64,000 nt of DNA from JALYXI01 sp963716685 (lineage in GTDB: Bacteria; Acidobacteriota; Terriglobia; Bryobacterales; Bryobacteraceae), in assembly GCA_963716685.1 (NCBI GenBank), contig CAVQTR010000003.1, positions 992,001-1,056,000 on the forward strand. The letters run 5' to 3'. The notes below the pieces were generated by a model, which saw only the letters and a program-made list of their open reading frames with translations, was not told the DNA's origin and made no database searches. Positions 28,771 through 37,928 of the stretch are shown here, in pieces. The position numbers and the translations under genes are program-made. How positions within the stretch are numbered: the first letter of the stretch is position 1; the number at the start of each line of letters is the position of its first letter.

Positions 28771-30558
28771 TTACTTGCTGATCGTCGGATCCGTCGAGCT
28801 TCCCCACACCGCCGAGGAACCCCACACCGCGCTTGATCCCCAGACCGCGCTGTACCCCGAGCTCGCCGAAGATCCCCATACGGCGCTCGATCCCCACACC
28901 GCTGAAGACCCCCACACGGCCGAATCACCCGTGAAAGCCGAGGACCCCCACACCGCGCTTGAACCCCAGACTGCGCTCGATCCCCAAACCGCGCTCGACC
29001 CCCACACCGCCGACTGCGATTGATCATTCGTCGCATAAACCGGCGTGTTGCCGCTCGCATCCGGCGGTCCCGTCGTCGCCACCGGGCTCGCCGCGTTCAT
29101 GTTCGCCGGAATCGTCTCCGTGCTCGCCAGCGCCGCATCCAGATTCAGATACCCGGCCCCCACCGTGAACAGATCGTACTGAATCACGAACGTCTGCCCC
29201 GTAGTCGGGTCCGTAATCGAAGACGTTTTCGGGAACGATTTCGCCGCCGACTTCATCAGCCGCGCCTTCACCTGGTCGGGTGTCAGCTTCTGGTTCCCCA
29301 GCAGCGCTGCTACCGCTCCGCTCGCCACGCCGGACGCCATGCTCGTCCCGTTCAGGCTGAAATAGTTCGAACTCTGAAACGAATTCGGCGCCACGATATA
29401 CGCGGCCGGCGGCACAATCCCCGCCGTTTCCGTCTGCTCCAGAGTCGCCCCGGGATCCAGAATCGAGAAGATCTTGTTGCCCGGCGCCACCAGGTCCGGC
29501 TTCACGATATGGTCGCCAATCGTCGGCCCCTTCGAGCTGTACGTAGTCATCAGGTCGTCGCTCCGCTGCGGCGTGCCTTCCGTATTCATCGCGCCCACGG
29601 TAATCGCCAGCGGATCGTTCCCCGGCGCCGCCACCGTCCCGTACCCGTTGTTGTTTTCCGAGTTGTCGCGCCCCGCGTTCCCCGCCGCCACCACCACCGT
29701 GATGCCGCTCAGCCAGGCCTTCTCCACTTCCATGCACAACGGATCGTTCTTGTAGCTCTCATAGATCGGTCGCCCCAGCGACAGATTGATCACCCGGATC
29801 TGATACAGATCCTTCAGCTGAATCGCCCGCTCGATCGCCTGAATCACCGCCGCGTCGCTCGCCTGTCCGTTCCGGTCGAGCACCTTCAGGCTGATCAGGT
29901 GCGCGCCCGGAGCGATTCCGTGGATCTGGTACAGAAACGCCGGCCCCGCCGAATTCGCGCCGTTCCCCGCAATGATGCCCGCGATGTGAGTGCCGTGGCC
30001 ATAATAGTCGTCCACGCCTTCCCCCGTCACGAAGCTCTCCGCATACACCACCTGCGGCAGCAGACTGCCCAGCAGGGTGCCCGAGCCGTTGCCTATCAGG
30101 TCCTGATTCACATGAATCCCGCTGTCGATGATCGCCACGCCAATCCCTTTGCCCAGATTCGGATTGGTAGTCTTCGCCGCGCTCGAAAGCGGCTGAATGG
30201 TCTGCGGCGTGTAATCGTAAACGGGCAGTGAAGTGCCCGTCCCCTTCAGAACGTTATTTACCGAAATATGGCTCACCCGCGGGTTCTTCGCCATGCTCAT
30301 AGCGTTCTCCGCCGTCGTCGAACACAGCTCCCCCAGGGGCAGCAGGTCCAGCAGTTCCAGCGTGCCGCAAACCGGCGTGAGCGCCGTTCCCGCCAGCGAC
30401 GGAACGTGCTGCACGATCACCTGAACAGGTGTCCCCGCGCTCATGGAACTCAGTTGCGGTGATACCGTGCCCCCTAAAGCCGCTGCCGCGGCTGCCAGCA
30501 GTGCCACCATTCCCCGCGAGATCCGCGTCGTGCTCAAACGATATAGATGCGCTGTCAC
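28771..30558 (-). CDS. S8 subtilisin-like serine peptidase with C-terminal AVWGSS repeats
   Basis: I start it at GTG 30558 because AGAGGA lies a few bases upstream (the ORF is open to 30597). 595 residues: signal region (MVALLAAAAAALGG), an inhibitor-like propeptide (TPVQVIVQHVPSLAG) and a peptidase domain with the catalytic triad Asp in AIIDSGIHV, His in GHGTHIAG and Ser in NGTSMASG. The last 80 residues are ten copies of AVWGSS interrupted by AFTGDS and ASSGYS, ending DPTISK. Secretion is expected. The repeat tail could form a stacked, Trp-rich surface. The gene diverges from the selenoprotein candidate at 30722. Confidence 0.88.
   Translation of the reverse strand: MTAHLYRLSTTRISRGMVALLAAAAAALGGTVSPQLSSMSAGTPVQVIVQHVPSLAGTALTPVCGTLELLDLLPLGELCSTTAENAMSMAKNPRVSHISVNNVLKGTGTSLPVYDYTPQTIQPLSSAAKTTNPNLGKGIGVAIIDSGIHVNQDLIGNGSGTLLGSLLPQVVYAESFVTGEGVDDYYGHGTHIAGIIAGNGANSAGPAFLYQIHGIAPGAHLISLKVLDRNGQASDAAVIQAIERAIQLKDLYQIRVINLSLGRPIYESYKNDPLCMEVEKAWLSGITVVVAAGNAGRDNSENNNGYGTVAAPGNDPLAITVGAMNTEGTPQRSDDLMTTYSSKGPTIGDHIVKPDLVAPGNKIFSILDPGATLEQTETAGIVPPAAYIVAPNSFQSSNYFSLNGTSMASGVASGAVAALLGNQKLTPDQVKARLMKSAAKSFPKTSSITDPTTGQTFVIQYDLFTVGAGYLNLDAALASTETIPANMNAASPVATTGPPDASGNTPVYATNDQSQSAVWGSSAVWGSSAVWGSSAVWGSSAFTGDSAVWGSSAVWGSSAVWGSSASSGYSAVWGSSAVWGSSAVWGSSTDPTISK
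28795..29021 (-). repeat. 18-bp minisatellite encoding AVWGSS units
   Basis: About 12 in-frame 18-bp units make up the 3' end of the subtilase gene. Units differ mostly at synonymous positions, so the peptide is conserved while the DNA drifts. It lies wholly within coding sequence. Confidence 0.85.
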
Positions 30559-30721
30559 AAAATTCCTCTTGCGGGAAGATCGGCCATTCCCCCGCATCCC
30601 GCCACACGCAAACCGCCACCCTGCGAAGATTGCGCTCCAATTCGTACCAGCGGCTGTACCAGGGTAAGCGCCCCCCCCGATCCCGCATTTTTCCCGCGAG
30701 ACTTAGTATTCTGGGTGGAAT

Positions 30722-31951
30722 ATGCTGCGTCTCCTCGCTTTCGCCGCTCTGCTCGCCCCTGCCCTCTTCGCTCAGGAACAATCCATCGACTGGCTCAGCG
30801 ACTATCGTCAGGCCCTCGCCGTCGCCAAAGCCTCGAATAAGCCCATCTTTCTCGAATTCCGCTGCGAAGCTTGAATGGAGGGAAGAGTTTTCGACGCACA
30901 GGTTGTGCTGTCGCCCAAAGATTCCCCCCTCGGCAAAGTGATGAGTGAGTACGTCTGCGTCCGCGTCGTCCGCATGGATGATGTGGATGTCGGCCTGTTC
31001 GACCGCGACTGGAACAATGCGATCTACTTCTTCGTCCTGAATGCCGACGAGCAGATTTATATGCGGTACGGCGGCCGCGAATCCCGCTCGCCCGATACCT
31101 ATAACTCGCTCGACAGCCTCCGCCTCGCCCTTGAACAGGGTCTGGTGCTGCACCGCAGGCACCTCGACGGCGCCCTGCCCGCCCCGCCACGCCCGAAAGC
31201 CATGTTCCCTCGCGAAATGCCGCTCCTTGTCCAACGCACCTTCGCCCAGCGCCAGTGCGTCGAGTGCCACCTGATCGGCGATTTCCAGAACATCCAGCGT
31301 GAGCGCGATGGCGCGCTCGATAAGCTCAGCCAGCTCTATCGCTCCCCTGATATCAAAACCGTCGGCATCGCGCTCGACGTGCCGAAGGGCCTCGTCGTCA
31401 AGGAAGCTACTGGCGCGGCCGCCGCTGCCGGAATGCAGGCCGGCGACCGCATCTCCGCCTGGAACGGCGTCCCCGTCTACACCTTCGGCGACGTCCAGTA
31501 TCGCTATGACAAAGTCGATCGCCACGCCGCCTCCGTCAACGTCACAGTAGATCGCGCGGGCCATCCCGTGGACCTCACGCTCGCCCTGCCGCAGCGCTGG
31601 TGGTGGACTGACCTCCGCTTCCGCCAGTCCAGCGTCGACCCGCGTCTCGATTTCGAAGATCGCCCGCTCTCCCTCGAAAACAAGCAAAAGCTCGGCCTCA
31701 AGCTCGATGGCTTCGCCAGCCAGGTTAAATACGTAGCCGAGTTCGCCAAAGTCCGCCAGACCCACGACCTGCATCTCGATGACATCATCGTCGCCGTCAA
31801 TGGCGTCGAGCGTGACGAGTTCGCCAACACCGCCGAGCTCTACCTCAAGCTGCACACCAAAGCCGGCGATTCAGCCAGCCTCGATGTGCTGCGCGACGGC
31901 AAACGAATCACCCTGCCCATCAAAACCTACGTGCTAAGCTTCCGAAAATGA
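30722..31951 (+). CDS. Candidate selenoprotein: thioredoxin-like (CxxU), one haem motif, two PDZ domains
   Basis: The frame from ATG 30722 contains one in-frame TGA (30872-30874) and otherwise runs to 31951, giving 409 residues with TGA as codon 51. Order: signal peptide 1-17 (LLAPALFAQ), thioredoxin-like domain about 20-150 with KPIFLEFRCEA then TGA, so Cys48-x-x-Sec51 replaces the usual CxxC; a CVECH haem site at 179-183; PDZ-like domains at about 205-290 and 315-400. A hairpin with an AGGTT loop lies 17-39 bases past TGA, like a bacterial SECIS. The ATG right after TGA would give a 358-residue protein lacking the signal peptide, an unlikely product. Periplasmic thiol or selenol redox is inferred. 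A DsbD-alpha-like gene follows with ATGA overlap. Confidence 0.72.
30892..30913 (+). promoter_or_regulatory. SECIS-like hairpin downstream of in-frame TGA
   Basis: CGAC-GCAC (30892-30899) pairs with GTGC-T-GTCG (30905-30913), giving eight pairs with a single bulged U on the 3' side and the loop AGGUU at 30900-30904. The loop begins 26 bases after the TGA. Bacterial SECIS elements are known to lie just after the UGA and to carry a GU/GGU in a small apical loop with a bulged U nearby (E. coli fdhF has AGGUCU), and this hairpin fits that description. Confidence 0.6.
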
Positions 31952-32475
31952 AGACCGCCATCCTGCTCCTCGCCGCCTCCCTCGCCTCCGCCGCGGATTG
32001 GTCTCAGCCTGTCGAAGTGCGCTACGAAGATTCCGTTGTTATCTCGTACTCCGCGCGCATGGACGGTCCCTATCTGGTGGTCCGCGCCGGCATCGGCCCC
32101 GGCTGGCATACCTTCGCCCTCGATAACGTGCAGCGCGTCCAGGAGAAGCTTGCCGGCAAGTCCGCCCTCAGCATGGATCGCTCCACCGAGATCACCGTCA
32201 CCGGCCTGCAGCTCGCCGGCCCCTGGCGCCAAACCCCGCCGCAGGATTTCTCCCGGCCCGCCCTCCGCATGTTCAGCTTCGGTTACGACCACGAAGGAAC
32301 CTTCGCCGCCAAAGTCCTCCCCGGCGGCCACTCCCCGGCCACCCTGCGCATCCGCGGCCAGGCCTGTACCGATTCCATCTGCAAGAACATCGACGCTCAT
32401 CTCACCGTGGCGCTGCCGCCCAAGCCCTCGGCCTCCGCTGCCATGAAGCTCGACGAACTGGTGCCGGCGCGCTGA
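31948..32475 (+). CDS. DsbD alpha-domain-like periplasmic protein
   Basis: 175 residues with signal peptide 1-16 (ASLASAADW). The fold pattern, beta strands ending in GPGWHTFALDN and LRIRGQACTDSICKNIDAHLTVALP, resembles the N-terminal immunoglobulin-like alpha domain of DsbD, where two Cys in a CxxxxC motif shuttle electrons. Here Cys are CTDSIC. DsbD's membrane and C-terminal domains are absent. Its ATG overlaps the stop of the thioredoxin-like gene (ATGA), so the two should be co-translated and are probably redox partners (inference from context). Confidence 0.65.
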   Translation: MKTAILLLAASLASAADWSQPVEVRYEDSVVISYSARMDGPYLVVRAGIGPGWHTFALDNVQRVQEKLAGKSALSMDRSTEITVTGLQLAGPWRQTPPQDFSRPALRMFSFGYDHEGTFAAKVLPGGHSPATLRIRGQACTDSICKNIDAHLTVALPPKPSASAAMKLDELVPAR

Positions 32476-32495
32476 ACCGCCCTGCTCACCCCCAA

Positions 32496-32864
32496 ATGCT
32501 GAGCCAGATCGCACCCGTCTTTTTCACGCTGGACATCCCCGCCACGGTCGCAAATTACCAGGACAAGCTGGGCTTCGAATGCGTAAGCACGTGGCACGAT
32601 CCGCCGGTCTACGCCATCCTCGAACGCGATGGCCAGCGCATTCACTTCCGCTGCGCTGACCCGCCCGCCGCCAACCCCGGCAAGTACTCCGAGGAACTGC
32701 TCGACGCCTACCTGCTCGTCCAGGATCCCGACGCTCTCTACTCCGAGTACGCGAACAAAGGTGTCGAATTCACGCGCCGCCTCGCCGGCACGCCATGGGG
32801 CTGCCGCGAGTTCGTGGTGAAGGATTGCGATGGCCGTCTGCTTGCCTTCGGATCGATCCTATAG
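32496..32864 (+). CDS. VOC (glyoxalase/bleomycin-resistance-like) protein
   Basis: 122 residues, start MLSQIAPVFFTLDIPATVANYQ. The single beta-alpha-beta-beta-beta module repeats twice: FTLDIPATVANYQDKLGFE in the first half and DAYLLVQDPDALYSEYANKGVEF in the second, ending WGCREFVVKDCDGRLLAFG, which is typical of the vicinal-oxygen-chelate superfamily. Metal ligands cannot be assigned confidently, so it may be an enzyme or a binding protein. It follows the DsbD-like gene by 20 bases on the same strand and is cytosolic. Confidence 0.75.
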   Translation: MLSQIAPVFFTLDIPATVANYQDKLGFECVSTWHDPPVYAILERDGQRIHFRCADPPAANPGKYSEELLDAYLLVQDPDALYSEYANKGVEFTRRLAGTPWGCREFVVKDCDGRLLAFGSIL

Positions 32865-32879
32865 TTGAGCGAGATCCTC

Positions 32880-33248
32880 ATGGCCGTGTCTATCTTCCAC
32901 ATCGGGCTGCCCCTCGATCACCCCTCCATCCCGCCCGAAGATCGTCCTGCCCTTGCGGAGCGCTTACGTGCTCTTGGCGAGCGCATGACCGCCGCCGGCT
33001 ACCGGTACCAGATCGTTCACGCCTCTCCCGAATCCGGCCTCGACGATTTCAGGCAACTTCTGAAGACGCAGCCCTGCGATGGCGTTCTGATCGGCGGTGC
33101 CGTCATCGGCAGTCCTGCCTTCAGCTACTTCATGGAACAAATCATCGACGCGACTCACGAGCTGGTCCCCCGCGCCAAAATCATGTTCTTCAACCACTCC
33201 GTCGATGTGCGCACCATCATCGAGCGCTGGTTCCAACCGCCGGTCTAA
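32880..33248 (+). CDS. Hypothetical protein
   Basis: 122 residues from ATG 32880. The frame opens at TTG 32865, but the ATG has the better context. Alternating strands and helices (IFHIGLPLDHPSIP, CDGVLIGGAVIGSPAFSYFMEQIIDATHEL, KIMFFNHSVDVRTIIERW) suggest a small Rossmann-like alpha/beta domain. I do not recognise a family with assigned function. It lies 15 bases after the VOC gene on the same strand, so co-transcription is plausible. Confidence 0.55.
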   Translation: MAVSIFHIGLPLDHPSIPPEDRPALAERLRALGERMTAAGYRYQIVHASPESGLDDFRQLLKTQPCDGVLIGGAVIGSPAFSYFMEQIIDATHELVPRAKIMFFNHSVDVRTIIERWFQPPV

Positions 33249-33418
33249 GCCCCCGCTGCCGCGCGACTGGCCCCCGGACGGAACCTAGTGAACTTGCTCA
33301 GGAACTCTTCGGACGCGCCTGCCTTATTTCGAACGGCTGCCGCGGGGGCATCGCTGTCACGCGCATCCCATGCAAACGCCACCCCGCCTCAATCAAGGTA
33401 TCCTTGGTCACTCAGGCC

Positions 33419-33793
33419 ATGAATACCCTCCTGTGGATCCTGCAAATCCTCGCCGCGCTCCTCTACGGCGCGTCCGGCATCATGAAAGTTTTCCTCTTCG
33501 ACAAAGTCAGCAAAGGCGTTCCCTCGTTCGGCGCTTTCCCCCGTCAGGCTTGGACGGCCCTCGGCATCCTCGAACTCCTCTGCGCCGCCGGTCTGATCGT
33601 CCCCGCCGCCTTACACTGGCACCCGGCACTCACCGTGGCGGCCGCCATCGCCCTCGCAATCGAAAGCTTGGTATTTGTCTGGGTTCACCTCCGCTACCGC
33701 GAGCTGCCGCCGATAGTCATGAGCGCCGTACTCGGCCTCGTCATGGCCTTTGTCGCATACGGCCGAATGGTCCTGGATCCACACCCTTCGTAA
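33419..33793 (+). CDS. DoxX-like membrane protein
   Basis: 124 residues with four predicted transmembrane helices. The opening LLWILQILAALLYGASGIMKVF and the central WTALGILELLCAAGLIVPAAL match the DoxX/DoxX-like family, small inner-membrane proteins of varied or unknown roles. ATG 33419 is chosen because it begins the first helix directly. The ORF is open further upstream, but that part reads as out-of-frame overlap with the preceding gene. 33794-34091 downstream contains no gene that I can support. Confidence 0.75.
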   Translation: MNTLLWILQILAALLYGASGIMKVFLFDKVSKGVPSFGAFPRQAWTALGILELLCAAGLIVPAALHWHPALTVAAAIALAIESLVFVWVHLRYRELPPIVMSAVLGLVMAFVAYGRMVLDPHPS

Positions 33794-34091
33794 ACAGACG
33801 CTACGCCAACGGGGCTGGTATCGTCACCCGAGCGGCCACGCCGGCGTGCGCGAAAGGAACCATCTCCCGCCGCATTCTCCAGGAATCTCCAGCAGAATAG
33901 TTGTTCCCACCGTCGCGTCAACATTGCGGTACAAATGCGGCAGACCGCCCCCAAGCAATCCACCACGGGATGATACAGCCGAGAGGGAACGCAGCAGGTC
34001 GATCAGTAATGCGTCGACCCGCCGAATCAAATGCGCGCAGAGAATGGGAGCCGTGCCACAGATTCGGCTCTCCATACCCTGTCGCGTCAAA

Positions 34092-37000
34092 TCAGAACGT
34101 GAACCGCCCCGTGATCTGAATCTGTCGCGGCGTCCAGTACGAGGTCTGCAGAGACTCAACGCCATCCGTCGTATTCGGATTCACGCGCCCTTGAATGTTG
34201 AACGCGTTGAACGCGTCCAGGTTCAGCCGCAGCCGCCGCTTCTCGCCAAGGATGAATTCCTTATACAGCGAAATATCCGCCGTATAATTCTTCGGCCCCT
34301 GAACAATCGTCTGCGAGAACGGGTTCGACCCCGCCGGTCCCGGCGAATAGCCCGTCACCACCTGCGATCCGTTCTTCAGATTTACGGTCACGTTGTTGTT
34401 GCCGAAGTTCGGCGTCCCCGGCGTATTGTTGATCGGCGCCAGGTACGGCACATAATTCGCCGGAATCCCCTTCACGCCGTTCGGCGCGTTGATTAAATTT
34501 GGTGCGATATAACCGTTGAACCACAGATACGCCGGACGGCACACGCCGCTGCGGCAGTCCGTCACCGGAATCGAACTTCCGTAGTCCTGCAGCTGGCTGG
34601 TCGCCCCCCAGTTGCCCGAAGCCACCTGGAACGATTGCGACAGCACCTGACCCACAAACGCCACCTGATATCCGCCCAGCAGCGCATTCACGAATTTGTT
34701 CGAGTTCCCAAGGAACCGTTTCCCCTTGCCCACCGGCAGATCGTAAATCCCGTTGAACGTGATATGGTGTCTCGGAATCGCGGTGTCTTCCTTGTAATTC
34801 TCGTATCGGTTCAGCGCCTGGCTCGGGTTCAGAATGGTGCCCGTGTCGAGGCCCGCCGGCAGAACGCCCGGTGCGAAATTCTGCGCCGGATACAGCGTGT
34901 TGTCGCGGAACGTGTTCCCGCCCACCCGGAACGCCCGCGAGTAAACGTAAAAAACCTGATACGCGAAGCCGTTCTTGAACGGCTTCTGATAATTCATCTG
35001 CAGCGCGCTGTCGTTCGACCAGCCGTCCTTCGTCGAAATCACGTTCGATCCCCACGTCGTGTTGTCGTACGGCCGCGTCGCCACCGACGCGTAGGTGCCG
35101 GTCGGCGGAGTCAGCCCCGTCGCCGTCTCATACACATAAGTCGACGGCGCATTGTTATACGAATAGTTCTGGTCCAGATTGTAGCCGTGCGTAAACACGT
35201 AGCTGATGCGTACCAGCGACCCGTCCCGCAGCGGCTGTTCCACCGTCATGTTCGCCTCGCGCACGTGAGCGGGCGGATAATTCGCCGCAAGCGATTCACC
35301 GATATTGATGCCCGGCAGCAGCGCGCTCGTCGAACTCGTGTTCACCACATTGGCGCTGTTCAGCCCCGCGACCACCGTCTGCGGCGCCCTCAGCAGGTAA
35401 TTCGGCAGCCCATCGGGCGATTGCGACGCGCTCGTATAGCTCTGCGAATAGCCCGCCGTAAACGGATAGTTCGCCGTTAGATACCGCACCGAGTTGCGAA
35501 TCGGCACCGGATAAATATACTCGCCATAGCCGCCCCGGATCACCAGCCCCTTCGGACCAATCCCCGGCGTATACGCGAAGCCGACGCGCGGCAGGAAATT
35601 CGCCATGCTGTTGTTAAATCCGGAGGACGGAATCCCGCCCTGCTGCGGCGTTTCGAACTTCACTCCCAGATTCTGCAGATTCGACACAATCGCCTGCGTC
35701 GTAAACCCATTCGCGATGAACGCGGAAATCGGCTTCGGCAGCACCAGCGCGTCGTTCTTCAGATCAAACGTCACGAAGTTATCGTCATTCGCCACCGGCG
35801 CGGGGTGCATCTCCCAGCGAAGCCCCACATTCACCGTCAGCCGGTTGCTCACCCGGTAGTTGTCCTGATAATAGAAATCGTATTCCCGCAGGTAGCCCTG
35901 ATTGAACGGAGCGTTCTTGTTCTGCGTGTAGCTGCTCGCCGCGCCCAGGAAGAAGTCCGCGTCCTGGTAACCCGTGTTGGGCTTCGCCCCGTAATTCGCG
36001 CCCGTCGTCGGATCGTAAACACCGGTCGCCAGATTCGTAAACGCAATCGTGTCCGGCGAACGGTCCGAAAGATATGCATACCGCTCATGCCGGATGCGCA
36101 TGCCAAACGCCATCTGGTGCTTGCCCCAGATCTTATTCACATTTTCGTCCAGCGTCGCCAGCATCTGGCTCGCCCCGTAATACCACTGCGAACCGCCATA
36201 CGGCATAATCAGATTCGCGCCAATCGCCGGAAACCCGATCTGGCCGAAGTTGTTCGGCAGCCCCAGTTTCTGTTCGTAGTTGTCCAGCGAAACCTGATTC
36301 CCCTGCACATACATCCGCTGCCACTGCTGGCTCACAATCGTCTCGGAAAACAGCGTCGGCGAGAACACATGCGAATAGCCGAACGCATAGCTGATCGTCT
36401 GAATCGGAATCGCCTGGTAGCCCGTCGCTCCAGCCGGCAGCCCGCCGCCCGCCACATTCGCGGGGGAATTCGCCGGATAGTTCCGCAGCGCCTGCTGCTG
36501 CTGATCGATATCCGTAAACCGCGCATACACGCGGTTGCTCTCGTTGAAAACATGGTCCAGCCGGAACGTAATATTGGGAACCGTCTGCGAAGTCGGATTG
36601 ATCGCGTTGAAGTTGCTGTTCACCAGCGGATCGTCGTTCGTCTGCGGCAGCGGCGTCGCGGCATACAGCGTCTTCGCCAGCGGACTGATTCGGCTGATCG
36701 GAATCTGATTATTCGGGAACGGCGTGCGCGCATAATTGTTCGCCGCCGATTGCGTGCTGTTCGGGTCGTAGATCGTCTGCAGAATCCCCGAGCTGTTCAC
36801 CAGCCCGCTGAAATCGCCGTTCCGCATCGCCACCGTCGGCACCGCCACCAGTTCACTGGCATTCTGCCTCAGCGAAAACCGCTCGTACGCGAAAAAGAAG
36901 AACGATTTGTTCTGCCCGTTGTACAGCTTCGGAATCGAAATCGGCCCGCCCACTGACGCCCCAAACTCATTGCGCACCAGATGCGGCGCCGCGAAACTCG

Positions 37001-37811
37001 CCGGGTTCTGCCGCGCTTTCGCAATGCCGAAATAGTTGTTGCGCGCCGTCTCAAATACCGATCCGTGGAATCCATTCGTGCCGGATTTCGTCGTCAGGAT
37101 CACCGTCGCCGGCGTCGCAAACTGCGCGCTCGAATTCAGCGTCTCAAATCGCGCTTCCTGCACTGAATCGGGATCCGGCAGCGTCGCCTGCGCCGAGTTC
37201 GCCTCGCCCCCGAAATTCCGGTTCGTCATTGGCGCGCCGTCCTGCGAATACTCCATGCCTTCCTGCATCAGGCCGTTCGCCCGCGTCCCGCCGCTCTCCA
37301 GCCCCGGCACCGTGTTCTGCGCCAGACCCAGCACGTTCCGTCCGTTCTGCGGCAGCTGATCGATCCGGTTGGCGTCCAGCTGCGTGCTCACTACGCCGCT
37401 GTCATAAGTAGCCAGCTGAATGCTCTCGCCGCCCACCGTGATCTCCTCCGAAACATTTCCCACGCTCAGTTTCGGATTCAGCACCTCCACTTTTCCGTTC
37501 TGCAGATCGATCGTCTGTTGCAGCTTCTTCATGCCCGGCGCGGTAAACGTCACCGCATAATTCCCCGCAAACAGTCCGGGAACCGCGTAGAATCCCACGC
37601 CGTTCGTCTTCGTGTCGTTCGCCACCGCCGTCGCGGTGTTCACCACGTGCACTTCGCAATTGGGAATGGCCGCCCCGGCGGGATCCTGCACCGTGCCCTG
37701 GATAGCGCTCACACCGCTTTGTGCCCACACCGGCTGAGACACCGCCAGGGAGCCAATCGCGAGCAGAGCGGAAAAGACGTAGCTATTGCAACGTGGAACA
37801 AAACGATTCAT
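34092..37811 (-). CDS. Oar-like TonB-dependent receptor
   Basis: 1239 residues, intact. Signal peptide 1-31 (cut near VWAQ), carboxypeptidase-regulatory domain about 35-120 (IQGTVQDPAGAAIPNCEVHV), plug with DGAPMTNRNFGGEANSA and PDSVQEARFETLNSSAQF, a long barrel, and a C-terminal phenylalanine (QITGRFTF). It shows only distant similarity in wording to the receptors at 9692 and 58314, so these are separate paralogues and not recent duplicates. Outer-membrane uptake of an unknown large ligand is inferred from family membership. It ends a convergent gap after DoxX and diverges from the cytochrome gene at 37929. Confidence 0.9.
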   Translation of the reverse strand: MNRFVPRCNSYVFSALLAIGSLAVSQPVWAQSGVSAIQGTVQDPAGAAIPNCEVHVVNTATAVANDTKTNGVGFYAVPGLFAGNYAVTFTAPGMKKLQQTIDLQNGKVEVLNPKLSVGNVSEEITVGGESIQLATYDSGVVSTQLDANRIDQLPQNGRNVLGLAQNTVPGLESGGTRANGLMQEGMEYSQDGAPMTNRNFGGEANSAQATLPDPDSVQEARFETLNSSAQFATPATVILTTKSGTNGFHGSVFETARNNYFGIAKARQNPASFAAPHLVRNEFGASVGGPISIPKLYNGQNKSFFFFAYERFSLRQNASELVAVPTVAMRNGDFSGLVNSSGILQTIYDPNSTQSAANNYARTPFPNNQIPISRISPLAKTLYAATPLPQTNDDPLVNSNFNAINPTSQTVPNITFRLDHVFNESNRVYARFTDIDQQQQALRNYPANSPANVAGGGLPAGATGYQAIPIQTISYAFGYSHVFSPTLFSETIVSQQWQRMYVQGNQVSLDNYEQKLGLPNNFGQIGFPAIGANLIMPYGGSQWYYGASQMLATLDENVNKIWGKHQMAFGMRIRHERYAYLSDRSPDTIAFTNLATGVYDPTTGANYGAKPNTGYQDADFFLGAASSYTQNKNAPFNQGYLREYDFYYQDNYRVSNRLTVNVGLRWEMHPAPVANDDNFVTFDLKNDALVLPKPISAFIANGFTTQAIVSNLQNLGVKFETPQQGGIPSSGFNNSMANFLPRVGFAYTPGIGPKGLVIRGGYGEYIYPVPIRNSVRYLTANYPFTAGYSQSYTSASQSPDGLPNYLLRAPQTVVAGLNSANVVNTSSTSALLPGINIGESLAANYPPAHVREANMTVEQPLRDGSLVRISYVFTHGYNLDQNYSYNNAPSTYVYETATGLTPPTGTYASVATRPYDNTTWGSNVISTKDGWSNDSALQMNYQKPFKNGFAYQVFYVYSRAFRVGGNTFRDNTLYPAQNFAPGVLPAGLDTGTILNPSQALNRYENYKEDTAIPRHHITFNGIYDLPVGKGKRFLGNSNKFVNALLGGYQVAFVGQVLSQSFQVASGNWGATSQLQDYGSSIPVTDCRSGVCRPAYLWFNGYIAPNLINAPNGVKGIPANYVPYLAPINNTPGTPNFGNNNVTVNLKNGSQVVTGYSPGPAGSNPFSQTIVQGPKNYTADISLYKEFILGEKRRLRLNLDAFNAFNIQGRVNPNTTDGVESLQTSYWTPRQIQITGRFTF

Positions 37812-37928
37812 AGAAGCCCTCGAAGCTTTCCCGGATCTTATCAGAAATCTAACTTCAGCGTTACCTCCCCCCTTGAAATACAGCAGACGCCGGTACCAAC
37901 CCCCGCGCTGCTAGCATGAATCCAGATC

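Noticed and set aside
28795..29021. CRISPR-like or regulatory tandem array
   Set aside because: Units are contiguous, in frame and encode AVWGSS in the subtilase. There are no spacers.
30875..31951. Independent gene starting at the ATG next to TGA 30872
   Set aside because: This product would lack a signal peptide and the first half of its redox domain, while the upstream codons in the same frame supply both.
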